55,082 bases of DNA from Nodosilinea sp. LEGE 07298 (GTDB lineage: Bacteria > Cyanobacteriota > Cyanobacteriia > Phormidesmidales > Phormidesmidaceae), in the NCBI RefSeq assembly GCF_015207265.1, contig NZ_JADEXE010000011.1, positions 1 to 55,082 on the forward strand. Direction: 5' to 3'. The notes beneath the pieces were generated by a model. It ran no database searches and was not told where the DNA came from. It worked only from the letters and a program-made list of their open reading frames with translations. Below, piece after piece: positions 42,511 through 51,072 of this stretch; the stretch's first letter is position 1, and each line of letters starts with the position of its first letter. The translations under genes were made by a program, and so were the position numbers.

Positions 42511-43214
42511 AGCTGTACTTTCCTTCTCAATTGCTACTGCAATGAATGCGAACGGTAATCAATTCTTGCCAACTAATGTATGACCTAGCCAAATCCGCCC
42601 CATCTACCCACAGACGCAAAAGAAGAGGCCAAAAGACGTAGATAGGCCTTGAAATTAGAAAATTTCGGCGCATATCTAAGCTTTATTGGAGAAATCACCT
42701 TTGTTAAAAACTGTTTGTGTTCAATTCGTTAGGATTACGCGCATTCTTTACAAAATTTAGACATTTTCTCCAAGGGGTTATGCCCTGGGGTACATGTCGA
42801 TGGAGGGAATAAAGGCTTAACCCTAGAGTAGGGATCTACGGGTTAATGCTGTACTCAGAAGCCAGGTTTCGACTTCGCTCAACCATTAGTGCTCGAGGGC
42901 TGAGCGAAACCAAAGACCGATCGGCAGGTACGTTGTTTTCTGTTAAGTCCTCAAAGGTAATAGGCTTCAGAATTTCAGCAGTCTTCAGCAGTCGACGGAC
43001 TCTACTTTCTGCGGGGTGAACTGTCGCTAGTAACGCAACTAAAGCCAACCCCGGCAACGCTTGGGCTAAGGCCCACTAACGCTACAACCCACCCTATAGC
43101 GCCATTTAGTTACGCCTCTCTGCTGATCACAAAAGCAGCCCAGAGGATAATGCTGTTTTTAGAAGCGTACTTTAACCTCGCTAGTCGTAAGCTACAAACA
43201 AAGAAGGAGATACT
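42511..43214. other. 704-bp spacer upstream of glgC with an inverted repeat
   Basis: The spacer contains a copy of the TTTCGACTTCGCTC family: GGTTTCGACTTCGCTCAACC at about 42865-42884 against GGCTGAGCGAAACC at 42898-42911. It also has AT-rich stretches (42660-42760) where the divergent promoters of the membrane protein and glgC should lie. A minus-strand 73-codon frame over the repeat is judged spurious. No other gene is visible. Confidence 0.6.
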
Positions 43215-44504
43215 GTGAATAGAGTGTTAGGAATCGTACTGGGTGGCGGCGCTGGAACCCGCCTCTACCCATTGACTAAAACTCGAGCTAAGCCTGCTGT
43301 ACCCCTGGGCGGAAAACACCGATTAATTGATATTCCCATCAGCAACTGCATCAACTCAGATATTTCCAGAATCTACGTGCTGACGCAGTTTAACTCAGCT
43401 TCTTTAAATGCACATATCTCCCGTTCCTATAGCTTTTCAGGCTTTCAGCAGGGGTTTGTAGAAGTGCTGGCCGCCCAGCAAACTCCCGAAAATCTAGATT
43501 GGTTTCAGGGTACCGCCGATGCCGTACGGCAGTATCTCCCGCGTTTCGAGGATATGAATGTAGACGAGTACTTAATCCTCTCGGGCGATCACCTGTACCG
43601 CATGGACTATCGAGACTTTGTGCGGCACCACCGCGAGACCAATGCCGACATTACCCTATCGGTACTGCCAGTAGACGATAAGCGGGCTTCCAGTTTTGGT
43701 CTCATGAAAATTGATGACTCGGGTCGCATTATCGACTTCAGTGAAAAGCCTAAGGGTGATGCCCTTAAAGTGATGCAGGTCGACACCACTACTCTAGGTC
43801 TCTCTGCTGAAGAAGCTAAAGAAAAGCCCTACATTGCCTCCATGGGGATTTACTTATTTAAACGAGATGTGTTAATCGACCTGCTCAAGCAGCAGCCCGA
43901 CCAGACTGACTTCGGCAAGGAGATTCTCCCCAACTCGGCCAAAGATTATCGGGTACAGGCCTATTTGTTCAACGATTACTGGGAAGATATCGGGACTATC
44001 GAGTCGTTCTTCAACGCAAATTTGGCACTAGTGAAACAGCCCAACCCGTTGTTTAGCTTTTATGACGAGTCGGCCCCCATCTATACGAGGGCTCGCTATC
44101 TACCGCCCACTAAGTACCTGCAGTGTACTATCTCTCAGTCGATGGTTAGCGAGGGCTGCGTGCTCAAAGAATGCAGCATTACCAATTCGGTAATTGGCAT
44201 TCGCTCTCGGATTGAATCGGGTTGTACCATTGAGGACAGCTTAATTATGGGGGCCGACTATTACCAAGACAATTTTGAGCGTCGAGGTAACTGCGATACC
44301 GTCAACACTCCCGTTGGCATTGGGGCGAACAGCACAATTCACCACGCCATTGTCGACAAGAATGCTCGCATTGGCTGCAACGTGCAGATTCTCAACAAAG
44401 ATCGTGTCGAAGAAGCCGATCGAGAAGATCAAGGGTTCTTTATTCGCAGCGGTATTATTACCATTTTGCGAGGGGCCACCATCCCCGACGACACAGTGAT
44501 TTAA
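43215..44504 (+). CDS. glgC: glucose-1-phosphate adenylyltransferase (ADP-glucose pyrophosphorylase)
   Basis: GlgC makes ADP-glucose from glucose 1-phosphate and ATP, the committing step of glycogen synthesis; the cyanobacterial enzyme is allosterically activated by 3-phosphoglycerate. N-terminal [20 protein letters not shown], then [41 protein letters not shown], and VDTTTLGL. C-terminal left-handed beta-helix of hexapeptide repeats ([26 protein letters not shown]...). The 429-residue length is normal. GTG start at 43215 with GGAG six bases upstream. glgP, the degradative partner, lies 8 kb away on the opposite strand. Confidence 0.96.
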   Translation: MNRVLGIVLGGGAGTRLYPLTKTRAKPAVPLGGKHRLIDIPISNCINSDISRIYVLTQFNSASLNAHISRSYSFSGFQQGFVEVLAAQQTPENLDWFQGTADAVRQYLPRFEDMNVDEYLILSGDHLYRMDYRDFVRHHRETNADITLSVLPVDDKRASSFGLMKIDDSGRIIDFSEKPKGDALKVMQVDTTTLGLSAEEAKEKPYIASMGIYLFKRDVLIDLLKQQPDQTDFGKEILPNSAKDYRVQAYLFNDYWEDIGTIESFFNANLALVKQPNPLFSFYDESAPIYTRARYLPPTKYLQCTISQSMVSEGCVLKECSITNSVIGIRSRIESGCTIEDSLIMGADYYQDNFERRGNCDTVNTPVGIGANSTIHHAIVDKNARIGCNVQILNKDRVEEADREDQGFFIRSGIITILRGATIPDDTVI

Positions 44505-44524
44505 GTCATGTCATAAAAACTTAG

Positions 44525-44571
44525 CACTTAAGCAAGATTCCCTGGCGTTTGTCAAGGAATCTGCTTGAGTG
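44525..44571 (+). terminator. imperfect stem-loop after glgC, in a 355-bp spacer
   Basis: CACTTAAGCA...ATTCCCTG and CAAGGAATC...TGCTTGAGTG pair with a few mismatches and bulges, 21 bases after the glgC stop. The loop is about 8 bases and no U-run follows. It is probably a 3' end structure. The rest of 44505-44859 shows AT-rich sequence and no ORF I can support. Confidence 0.5.
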
Positions 44572-44859
44572 CGAGTTCGGCTTTAGGCCACGCGAATCAA
44601 GCAGATACAGCAGTTTTTGCTCAGGTAGAGTACCACAGAGAGATTCACCTCCCCTTTACCAAGGGGGTAGCAGAGCAAAGCCTAAACAGCCTAAAACCGG
44701 GGAGCTAGAATTCAGAAATTTTGTACCTTGCTAAATCGAGAATCGCTATATAGTCTGCCTTGCGAAGTAGGGATAGCTATCCCCTATTAAAGAGGCTAAT
44801 GCGGCTAAGAATTATTAACTTGATTGCAGTTGTCGCGCTTAAGCTAAATCTAATCTGCC

Positions 44860-45333
44860 ATGAAGACTACACAGAAATTTGCATTGATAATTGGTATTGT
44901 CTATGTCGCCATTGGCGTCATGGGCTTTATTCCAGCCTTAGTTTCCCATCCTGTCTCCTTTGACTCAGCGGCTAGCAACCTAGAAGTGGTTTCTGGCTAT
45001 GGTGCTCTAATGGGCCTGTTTCCGGTCAATACCGCTCACAATATTGTGCACATTGTGACTGGGCTGTTGGGTATCGTAGCCGCTATTTCGCTGGATAGCT
45101 CTCGCCTATTTGCTGGACAGTTAGGCATTTATTACACCGTGCTCGCCATTATGGGTTTTGTTCCTGTCCTAAATACCTTCTTTGGCCTTTTTCCTATTTT
45201 TGGGCCAGACGTATTCCTGCACGGGCTAACGGGTCTGCTGGGCATTTATTTTGGTTTCTTTGTTACCCCCTCACTGCTCACCCTGTTTAAGAAAAACGTT
45301 AAGGATGGTGAGGGTGCTGGTGAAGTTCTCTAG
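44860..45333 (+). CDS. DUF4383 membrane protein
   Basis: A 157-residue protein with four hydrophobic segments, conforming to DUF4383. KFALIIGIVYVAIGVMGFIP, a central VNTAHNIVHIVTGLLGIVAA with the conserved NxxHxxxH, FAGQLGIYYTVLAIMGFVPV and DVFLHGLTGLLGIYFGF. Widely distributed in stress-tolerant bacteria, function unknown. The short C-terminal tail is charged. The start ATG at 44860 follows ATCTGCC without a strong ribosome-binding site. Confidence 0.85.
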   Translation: MKTTQKFALIIGIVYVAIGVMGFIPALVSHPVSFDSAASNLEVVSGYGALMGLFPVNTAHNIVHIVTGLLGIVAAISLDSSRLFAGQLGIYYTVLAIMGFVPVLNTFFGLFPIFGPDVFLHGLTGLLGIYFGFFVTPSLLTLFKKNVKDGEGAGEVL

Positions 45334-45372
45334 TTAGAGAATAACAAGCTGTACTCCGCTAACTGCTGTAGT

Positions 45373-45411
45373 CATCAAGGCTAGATTTGCTTCGCAGGTC
45401 TGGCCTTGATG
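45373..45411 (+). terminator. 13-bp hairpin between DUF4383 and the frameshifted gene
   Basis: CATCAAGGCTAGA at 45373-45385 pairs with TCTGGCCTTGATG at 45399-45411 (one mismatch) across a 13-base loop, 39 bases after the DUF4383 stop and 29 before the next start. It could terminate the first gene or act as a leader structure for the second. Confidence 0.5.
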
Positions 45412-45439
45412 GATCGATCGTTTCAGGAGAACTGCCCAA

Positions 45440-45891
45440 ATGATTAAACGTACGATCGCGATCGCGAGCACCCTAACCATAGTTAGCATCGGGCTACCTC
45501 TAGCTGCCCAAATTGATAACGACGCTGAAACCCCTACTGTTCGCCCCACTCGCCCCACGGTTGATGACGACGTTGGGCTACCCGATGGCGTTGAAGACCC
45601 AGCCGATAGCAGTCTGCCCGACGCTGGAAGCCCACTACGGGTAACTCTGCTGCTACTGGCATAATCATTTTAGAGATTGACGGCGTTCCTACTTACTACG
45701 CCCCCATCGATCCAAGCCAGGTCGATCTCAGCGGTGGAAATATTCCTACCTACAGACTCGATCGCGGCTCTACAACCTCTAACGATGTCAATACCGACGC
45801 TAGCGATACCGAAGATCGCAGCGGTGGTTTTGTCATTTATCCCCCTGTAGACAGCCTTGACGATCTAGAACCCGAAGACATTCTTCAGTAA
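45440..45891 (+). pseudogene. exported acidic protein interrupted by a frameshift
   Basis: A start at 45440 gives a signal peptide (MIKRTIAIASTLTIVSIGLPLAAQ) and an acidic Pro/Thr/Asp-rich chain, with a stop after 74 codons (45662-45664). Reading one base earlier, an open frame runs on from about 45606 to a TAA at 45889-45891 and encodes IDGVPTYYAPIDPSQVDL, GGNIPTYRLDRG and GGFVIYPPVDSLDDLEPEDI, the same acidic style, with no start codon of its own. The two halves together make a protein of about 150 residues. One missing base between 45606 and 45664 would explain it; a sequencing error is possible. No slippery site for programmed -1 shifting is seen. Function unknown. Confidence 0.75.
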
Positions 45892-45970
45892 AAGTGTTCC
45901 CATTGACCGATGGGCAAAGCAAATCGTTTTCTTAAGCTGTAAGGGTGTTAATCAAATTGGAGAATAATCC

Positions 45971-46153
45971 ATGGGTATTCAAGATAGAGCCGAAGCTACC
46001 GCTAAGAATGTCGAAGGTAAAGCACAAGAAGCCGCTGGTAAAGCAACCGGCAATACCTCCGACGAAATGAAAGGTAAAGCCAAGCAAGGTGAGGCTGAAG
46101 CCAAGCACGCCAAAGAAGACGTAAAAGATCAGGCTAAGAAAGCCATCGACTAA
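45971..46153 (+). CDS. CsbD-family stress protein
   Basis: A 60-residue hydrophilic protein. DRAEATAKNVEGKAQEAAGKATGN is the CsbD signature with its repeated Gly-Lys-Ala/Glu helix pattern, followed by DEMKGKAKQGEAEAKHAKEDVKDQAKKA. CsbD proteins are small, general-stress-induced and helical or partly disordered, as in the Bacillus sigma-B regulon. GGAGAATAATCC precedes the ATG. It is followed by a strong intrinsic terminator, so it is probably a monocistronic gene. Confidence 0.85.
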   Translation: MGIQDRAEATAKNVEGKAQEAAGKATGNTSDEMKGKAKQGEAEAKHAKEDVKDQAKKAID

Positions 46154-46200
46154 TTGGCGTTAGTGCTACACACTAACCTTGGCCTCTTTATTTAGGCCTT

Positions 46201-46237
46201 AAAAAAGGGAGAGCAGTGCATTGCTCCCCTTTTTTTG
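46201..46237 (+). terminator. strong intrinsic terminator after CsbD gene
   Basis: AAAAAAGGGAG and CTCCCCTTTTTTT flank an inner AGCA...TGCT pair and a short loop, with T-runs after the stem and A-runs before it, 48 bases after the CsbD stop. The symmetrical A/T tracts would allow some termination in the other direction. The remaining spacer to the SDR gene (46154-46475) is AT-rich and without a gene. Confidence 0.85.
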
Positions 46238-46475
46238 TGCGTTTTTTTAGACCGGCTTAGCTCAAAAATAGTTAACTCAAAGCGATCATCAGTAGAGGGC
46301 TGCCATTCTCTTTATTGGATAAACGCTGTGTAGAACACCTTAACCGGTCGATCTGGCGATGACTATACCGGCCTTCTCAGTACTCTACCGAAAGTCTACA
46401 AAAAGGCAGATGGTTCTACACAATTACGCTATTAAGATTTGTTTAGAAACATAATTATTCAAAGGAGAATATTTA

Positions 46476-47279
46476 ATGGATTTTGGTATTAAAGGCAAGG
46501 TAGCTGTAATTACAGGGGCTGACTCTGGTATCGGCCGCGCTACCGCTAAACTTTTAGCCGATGAGGGTGTAAAAGTTGCGCTCCTCGATAAAACCGATGA
46601 CAAGCTTGATGCTGCTGTAAACGAGTTAAAAAAAGTCGGCGAAGTCATCGGGGTGCAGGCCGATTTACGCAATTTAGATGATATTGAAGCCGCTAAAAAT
46701 AAGGTGCTCGACCAGTATGGGCAGGTAGATATTTTGGTCAACTGTGCCGGTATTACCGGGGCTACTGGCGACTTTTTAGAAATCAGCGACGACGATTGGC
46801 TAGAAACCCTCGAAGTCGATCTAATGGCGGCAGTAAGAGTGTGTCGCACCTTTATTCCGCTTATGCGCGAAACAGGCTGGGGCCGAGTTGTGCTGATCAC
46901 ATCTGAGGATGCTGTGCAGCCCTACACCGATGAAATGCCTTACTGTGCGGCCAAAGCCGGTGTACTCAACTTTGCCAAAAATCTCTCTAAAGCCTATGCT
47001 GAAGATGGCGTGCTGGTGAATTCGGTAGCACCCGCTTTTATCGCTACCCCCATGACCGACGCCATGATGGAGCAACGCGCCGAAAAAACCGGCACCGATG
47101 TCGATGGCGCGATCGAATCTTTTCTAGAAAAAAAGCGGCCCCATCTGAAGCTCAAGCGCCGGGGCAAACCTCAGGAAGTGGCGGCTGTAATCGCCTTTTT
47201 GTGTTCTCAACAATCCAGCTTTGTAGTGGGGGCTAACTACCGGGTTGATGGTGGTTCGGTAGCCAGCATTGGACTGTAG
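46476..47279 (+). CDS. short-chain dehydrogenase/reductase
   Basis: A 267-residue classical SDR. Cofactor motif TGADSGIGRA at about 13-22, NCAG near 89-92, catalytic Ser143, Tyr156 and Lys160 (ITSEDAV...YCAAK). Asp38 in VALLDKTDD at the end of beta-2 suggests NAD preference. A C-terminal 30-residue tail ends VGANYRVDGGSVASIGL. AAAGGAG precedes the ATG. It is the first gene of a likely operon with a sugar-transporter-like MFS protein 51 bp downstream and two small proteins. The substrate (sugar, polyol or other alcohol) is inferred from context only. Confidence 0.9.
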   Translation: MDFGIKGKVAVITGADSGIGRATAKLLADEGVKVALLDKTDDKLDAAVNELKKVGEVIGVQADLRNLDDIEAAKNKVLDQYGQVDILVNCAGITGATGDFLEISDDDWLETLEVDLMAAVRVCRTFIPLMRETGWGRVVLITSEDAVQPYTDEMPYCAAKAGVLNFAKNLSKAYAEDGVLVNSVAPAFIATPMTDAMMEQRAEKTGTDVDGAIESFLEKKRPHLKLKRRGKPQEVAAVIAFLCSQQSSFVVGANYRVDGGSVASIGL

Positions 47280-47330
47280 CGACTTGGTTAGAGAATATTA
47301 AATCGGGCCAAACTGCGTCGAGGGAAGGAT

Positions 47331-48776
47331 GTGAACGAGGGGCCGTCCGCCCAAGATGAAACGGATCTAGCCAGCCAACGCTACTATTTGCAACCGCTTA
47401 TGACCGTCGAGCGTCCGGGTTTGCGCCTGCTAATTACAATGAATCTGGGCTTTTGGGGGGTGCAGATTGGCAACGGCCTGCAAACGGCCAATGCCAGCGC
47501 TATCTTTGAGTCACTGGGGGCCGATGTCAGTCAGCTGCCGATGCTGTGGCTAGGAGCACCGCTGATGGGGCTACTGGCGCAGCCCATCGTAGGGGAGCTG
47601 AGCGATCGCACTGTCAGCCCGTGGGGCAAACGGCAGCCCTACTTCCTTGGCGGTGCCGTGCTGGGAGCCATTATGCTAGTGGCGCTGCCCCTGGCGACAA
47701 GCCTGGCCCAGGCCGTGGCTCTGTACTGGGTGCTGCAGTTGGCCCTAAACATTAGCATTGCGCCCAGTCGTCCCTTTGTGGGTGACCTGCTGCCGGCTCG
47801 CTATCGCACCTGGGGCTATTCCATTCAGGGCGTTTGCATTGGTTTAGGAGCCATCTGCGCCGCAGGGTTGCCCTGGCTTCTAGAGTACTTTTTTCATCTT
47901 CAGCCAGCGGCTGAGTTTACAGAAATTGGAGTGCCTACCGTGATTAGCGGGGCCTATATCGTTGGGGCAATCCTCTGTCTAATTAGCACCCTGTGTACCT
48001 TTTGGGCCGTCAATGAACCGCAGCCGCCCCCGTCTAACGCAGACGCATCGGTGAATACTGATGAAAGTGAAGAACTTCTAAATCCGATCTGGGCGATCGC
48101 CCAGGCGATGACCTCGCTGCCGCCGATGATGCGCCAGCTAGCAGGGGTGCAGGCCTTGAGCTGGGCCGGTATCTACTGCATGTTTTTATACTTGCCTAAT
48201 GCGATCGCCCGCAATATTTTAGAGGCTCCCAATCGTGAGTCGCTCAGCTATGCCCACGGGGTGGAATGGGCTGGTCTCTGTACCGCTTTCTACAACCTGG
48301 TATGCCTGGGCATCTCGTTTTTGATCCCTACGCTGAGTCGGCGCTGGGGCCGGGTGACGACCCACGCCACCTGCCTGATGGCGGGGGCAGTGGGCCTGCT
48401 GTCGCTGCTGCTAGTACACGATCGCTACTCCATTTTGCTCTCCATGGTGGGGGTGGGCATTGCCTGGGCCAGCATTCTGTCAATTCCCTACTCCCTGCTG
48501 ATGGATGACCTGCCCGAAAGCCAAAGCGGTGTCTATATGGGGTTGTTTAACGGCTTTGTCACCCTGCCCCAAATTGTCATGTCGCTGGGCTTTGGCTGGG
48601 TCATGCGCCACCTGCTGCACGGCAATCGCCTTTCGGCACTGGCTTTGGGTGGCGTTTTGATTGGCCTAGCCGCCGTACTAATGCTGCGCGTGCCCGAACC
48701 CGCGATCAAACGAGACGCTGGTAGTCTGCCAGAGGGGTCAGGCCGCACCTTAGAAAAAGAAGTTTTGTCTCCTTAG
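47331..48776 (+). CDS. MFS transporter, SLC45/GPH-like sugar transporter
   Basis: A 481-residue protein with about 12 membrane spans. TM1 NLGFWGVQIGNGLQTANASAI and the loop GELSDRTVSPWGKRQPYF (a variant of the MFS loop 2-3 GxxxDRxGRR/K motif) match the SLC45-like sucrose/maltose:H+ symporters and GPH relatives. A central hydrophilic loop is about 225-255. GTG start at 47331 with GGAAGG upstream. The neighbouring SDR suggests uptake or export of a sugar, sugar alcohol or osmolyte such as sucrose or trehalose; this is inference. Two small genes follow on the same strand. Confidence 0.85.
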   Translation: MNEGPSAQDETDLASQRYYLQPLMTVERPGLRLLITMNLGFWGVQIGNGLQTANASAIFESLGADVSQLPMLWLGAPLMGLLAQPIVGELSDRTVSPWGKRQPYFLGGAVLGAIMLVALPLATSLAQAVALYWVLQLALNISIAPSRPFVGDLLPARYRTWGYSIQGVCIGLGAICAAGLPWLLEYFFHLQPAAEFTEIGVPTVISGAYIVGAILCLISTLCTFWAVNEPQPPPSNADASVNTDESEELLNPIWAIAQAMTSLPPMMRQLAGVQALSWAGIYCMFLYLPNAIARNILEAPNRESLSYAHGVEWAGLCTAFYNLVCLGISFLIPTLSRRWGRVTTHATCLMAGAVGLLSLLLVHDRYSILLSMVGVGIAWASILSIPYSLLMDDLPESQSGVYMGLFNGFVTLPQIVMSLGFGWVMRHLLHGNRLSALALGGVLIGLAAVLMLRVPEPAIKRDAGSLPEGSGRTLEKEVLSP

Positions 48777-48841
48777 AGCGATGTGGCCACCCTGGGTTGC
48801 TCGCTAGGCTAAAGCTAGTTGTAGACCTTAGGAAAGAAAAT

Positions 48842-49195
48842 ATGGCTACCCAAAATTCTGACCAGCATAAAGAAATTCATCAGCCGCTTACCCCTGAGGA
48901 CGTGTCACCTGAGCAAAAAGCGGCCCAGAAAAAAGCTCTCGAAGAAAACGAGAACATGGTGCTAAATCCGGGGGATATGGTTGACGGCGAAAAAACCCTG
49001 GAGGAGAAGTCTCAGCAGGTGGCTGTCGACGCTCCTGACATTACCGGTGACCACATCGTTGTACCCACCTACTTTGTCGTAGACGACCCCGAAGAAGGCC
49101 AAAAGGCACTACACCACGTCAAAGACGCCGAAGAAATTTCTGACGTCATTCGTCAGGCCCGCGTTGACGAGTCGGGCGAGCGCACCTGGAACTAG
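48842..49195 (+). CDS. acidic hydrophilic protein of unknown function
   Basis: A 117-residue protein starting MATQNSDQHKEIHQPLTPED at 48842 (GGAAAG upstream). Highly charged, rich in Glu, Asp, Gln and Lys; LSP-like helices in the first half (SPEQKAAQKKALEENENM) and a second half with IVVPTYFVVDDPEEGQKAL. No membrane segment or known domain. The pattern recalls LEA-like or stress-induced hydrophilins but no repeat is present. It follows the MFS gene by 65 bp and precedes the next by 24 bp, so it is probably co-transcribed. An earlier start at 48797 would add 15 residues. Confidence 0.65.
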   Translation: MATQNSDQHKEIHQPLTPEDVSPEQKAAQKKALEENENMVLNPGDMVDGEKTLEEKSQQVAVDAPDITGDHIVVPTYFVVDDPEEGQKALHHVKDAEEISDVIRQARVDESGERTWN

Positions 49196-49219
49196 CCCTA
49201 CAAGCAGCCTTACAACGCC

Positions 49220-49495
49220 ATGAAATATTCAACTACCGACGAACCTGAACTGTCTGATCTGTCGGCTAAGGCAAAGAACAGCAGGTTGAGCACGTTTCTA
49301 GGCAAGGTTGCGCTGTCAGTTATCGCCGCTCCCCTAGGGGGCTACCTCCTGGGGTTGCTGCTTGAGCGACTCTGGCCAGGTGAGATTTCCTGGTCGCTGA
49401 CGCTGCTGCTATTGGGCCTTATCGTCGGCTTGATCTACCTTTGGCTGTGGATGAAGCGCGATCGCTGGAGCGATCGCGCCAATTTGAGTGAATAA
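49220..49495 (+). CDS. small two-span membrane protein
   Basis: A 91-residue protein. An N-terminal ~25-residue hydrophilic part, then two hydrophobic segments (LSVIAAPLGGYLLGLLL and WSLTLLLLGLIVGLIYLWLWM) separated by a charged loop with RLWPGEIS. The second span ends in a basic MKRDRW. It resembles AtpZ/AtpI-like small membrane proteins in layout but I cannot assign it. It is the last gene of the SDR/MFS cluster, 24 bp after the acidic-protein gene. Confidence 0.65.
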   Translation: MKYSTTDEPELSDLSAKAKNSRLSTFLGKVALSVIAAPLGGYLLGLLLERLWPGEISWSLTLLLLGLIVGLIYLWLWMKRDRWSDRANLSE

Positions 49496-49924
49496 CACCG
49501 TCCTTAGCAATAAGCGCCAAGGCTGACATCAAAGCCTCAGCGTTATCATCGTCATTTCAGCACTGGAGTTTTCGAGGCAGTCTCGATGGCCCTGGTGCTC
49601 TCCTAGCTCCCCTAAAGGCGCTGCGCCAATGCCTTCAGAATCAAGTAGCATCCTGACTTCGACTCCATCGGAGCTTTAGTTACTTTAGGGCTAGGCAAAG
49701 TCGAAACCGGTTTTCGACGACGCTGCCCACAAAACGCCCCACTGCCCAACCTCTCTCCAAAGTTCCCTTACTTTATTTCTGCCAAACCCCTCTTCCACAG
49801 CGGTTGTTTGGGAATCATTGGCACGCTAAATTTCTATATTCAGCAGGGCGAAAATCTTTCGGCCAACCCGTGCCCAGTCTGGCAATCCCTGCTAATGTGA
49901 ATGTCTAAATTCTGCCGCTAACGG
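49496..49924. other. 429-bp spacer with a diverged CGACTTCGCTC repeat
   Basis: GACTTCGACTCC at about 49655 and CTAGGCAAAGTCGAAACC ending at 49708 form a diverged copy of the inverted repeat at 25379-25421 and 42865-42911. Other parts are low in ORF content. It is bounded by the SDR cluster and the start of bioY, whose promoter must lie here. Confidence 0.55.
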
Positions 49925-50539
49925 GTGAAGACATCGTCGGTGCTAGCACCATTTGAACTACTGTGGGCTCTGATTGGGTTGGTTCTCACCATTGTGGCCA
50001 CCTGGATGGAAGCCTTTACCCTCAGCGCCCCGTGGGGCTGGGGCCAGTCTGGAATAGGAATTTTATCGCTGGGGGTCAGCTTTCAGGTCGGGGCCGTGCT
50101 GCTGACCGGCTGTGTCGGGGGCAAAAATGCGGCGGCACTCTCGCAAATTGCCTACTTGGTGCTGGGGCTGGCCCTATTTCAGGTATTTGAATTTCCGGTA
50201 TTTACCCAAGGTGGCGGCCTCAGCTACGTGCGCGAACCCGGTTTTGGCTATTTAATCGGCTTTGTGCCTGCTGGCTGGGTATGTGGTTACCTGGCCTTTC
50301 AAAACCCACCCAAGCTCGAAACCCTGGCACTGAGCAGTCTCAGTGGGCTGGGCATTATTCACGGGCTAGGTATTATTTACCTAACTCTGGCCTCCCTGCT
50401 AGGCTGGTTGCAGACCGTATCGGCCTCCTACTGGGAGCTGCTGCTGGGCTACTCAATTTTGCCGCTGCCGGGCCACCTAGTGGTAGTGTGTGCCGTGGCA
50501 GTGCTATCGCTGGTGCTGCGTCAGCTGTTGTTTTACTAG
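49925..50539 (+). CDS. bioY: biotin transporter BioY family protein
   Basis: A 204-residue integral membrane protein with six hydrophobic segments and the BioY pattern. The S-component-like region VGAVLLTGCVGGKNAAALSQIAYLVLGLALF and the following FPVFTQGGGLSYVREPGFGYLIGF correspond to the conserved GPKxGxxxxxxYxxxGxxGxPVFxxGGG and GYLxGF of BioY, the substrate-binding subunit of ECF-type biotin importers. The GTG start at 49925 follows the spacer directly. The stop is four bases before lspA. No EcfA/T genes are visible here, so it may act alone, as BioY can. The divergence from the BioY core lowers certainty a little. Confidence 0.8.
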   Translation: MKTSSVLAPFELLWALIGLVLTIVATWMEAFTLSAPWGWGQSGIGILSLGVSFQVGAVLLTGCVGGKNAAALSQIAYLVLGLALFQVFEFPVFTQGGGLSYVREPGFGYLIGFVPAGWVCGYLAFQNPPKLETLALSSLSGLGIIHGLGIIYLTLASLLGWLQTVSASYWELLLGYSILPLPGHLVVVCAVAVLSLVLRQLLFY

Positions 50540-50543
50540 GCCC

Positions 50544-51026
50544 ATGAGAGTGCGAAATCGTTGGTTTTGGATCGCCGCCGGGGTGGGGCTGGCCCTCGAT
50601 CAGCTGACAAAGATGTGGGTAGCTCAAACCTTTGAACTCACCACACCACCCGACTCCCTGCCAATTTGGCCGGGGGTGTTTTACTTTACCTATGTCACCA
50701 ACAGTGGTGCCGCCTTTAGCCTGTTTAGCAACAATGGCGAATGGCTCAAGTGGCTGTCAATGGCCGTTAGCCTGGGGCTGATTGCCCTAGGCCTAAAAGC
50801 ACGATTGCCCAACCGCTGGGAGCAGGTGGGCTACGGGCTAATTTTGAGTGGTGCCCTGGGCAACGGCATCGATCGCATGTTGGCTGGAGAAGTCATCGAC
50901 TTTCTCGACTTTCGACTAATCCGCTTTCCAATCTTCAATTTGGCCGATGTGTGCATCAACATTGGCATCGCCTGCCTGCTGATTGCGGCTTTTAAAACAC
51001 CGCCACCCAAACAGAGGGAAGTTTAG
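50544..51026 (+). CDS. lspA: lipoprotein signal peptidase (signal peptidase II)
   Basis: LspA cleaves signal peptides before the lipid-modified Cys of prolipoproteins; the window encodes two probable clients (the ABC binding protein and the lipoprotein at 28.7 kb). 160 residues with four membrane spans. Conserved features: LDQLTKMW, TNSGAAFSLFSN, GALGNGIDRML with the catalytic Asp in GNxxDR, and FNLADVCI with the second catalytic Asp. The ATG at 50544 is four bases after the bioY stop, so the pair is co-transcribed and probably coupled. The stop is followed after two bases by a heptamer array. Confidence 0.94.
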   Translation: MRVRNRWFWIAAGVGLALDQLTKMWVAQTFELTTPPDSLPIWPGVFYFTYVTNSGAAFSLFSNNGEWLKWLSMAVSLGLIALGLKARLPNRWEQVGYGLILSGALGNGIDRMLAGEVIDFLDFRLIRFPIFNLADVCINIGIACLLIAAFKTPPPKQREV

Positions 51027-51028
51027 TT

Positions 51029-51072
51029 GGTTTAGGGTTCAAGGCAACACCTCGAACCCTAAACCTTGAACC
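51029..51072. repeat. inverted heptamer-repeat array between lspA and glgP stop codons
   Basis: Forward units GGTTTAG (51029) and GGTTCAA (51036) face reverse units TCGAACC (51052), CTAAACC (51059) and TTGAACC (51066). GGTTTAGGGTTCAAGG can pair with CGAACCCTAAACC. The whole 46-bp gap between the convergent stop codons is this element, from two bases after the lspA TAG (51024-51026) to the glgP TAG (51073-51075). Confidence 0.85.

Noticed and set aside
42836-43057. 73-codon minus-strand ORF in the glgC upstream spacer
   Set aside because: Most of it overlies the TTTCGACTTCGCTC inverted repeat, so its sequence is repeat-derived.
45606-45664. Programmed -1 ribosomal frameshift
   Set aside because: No X XXY YYZ slippery heptamer or strong downstream stem was visible; a missing base is simpler.
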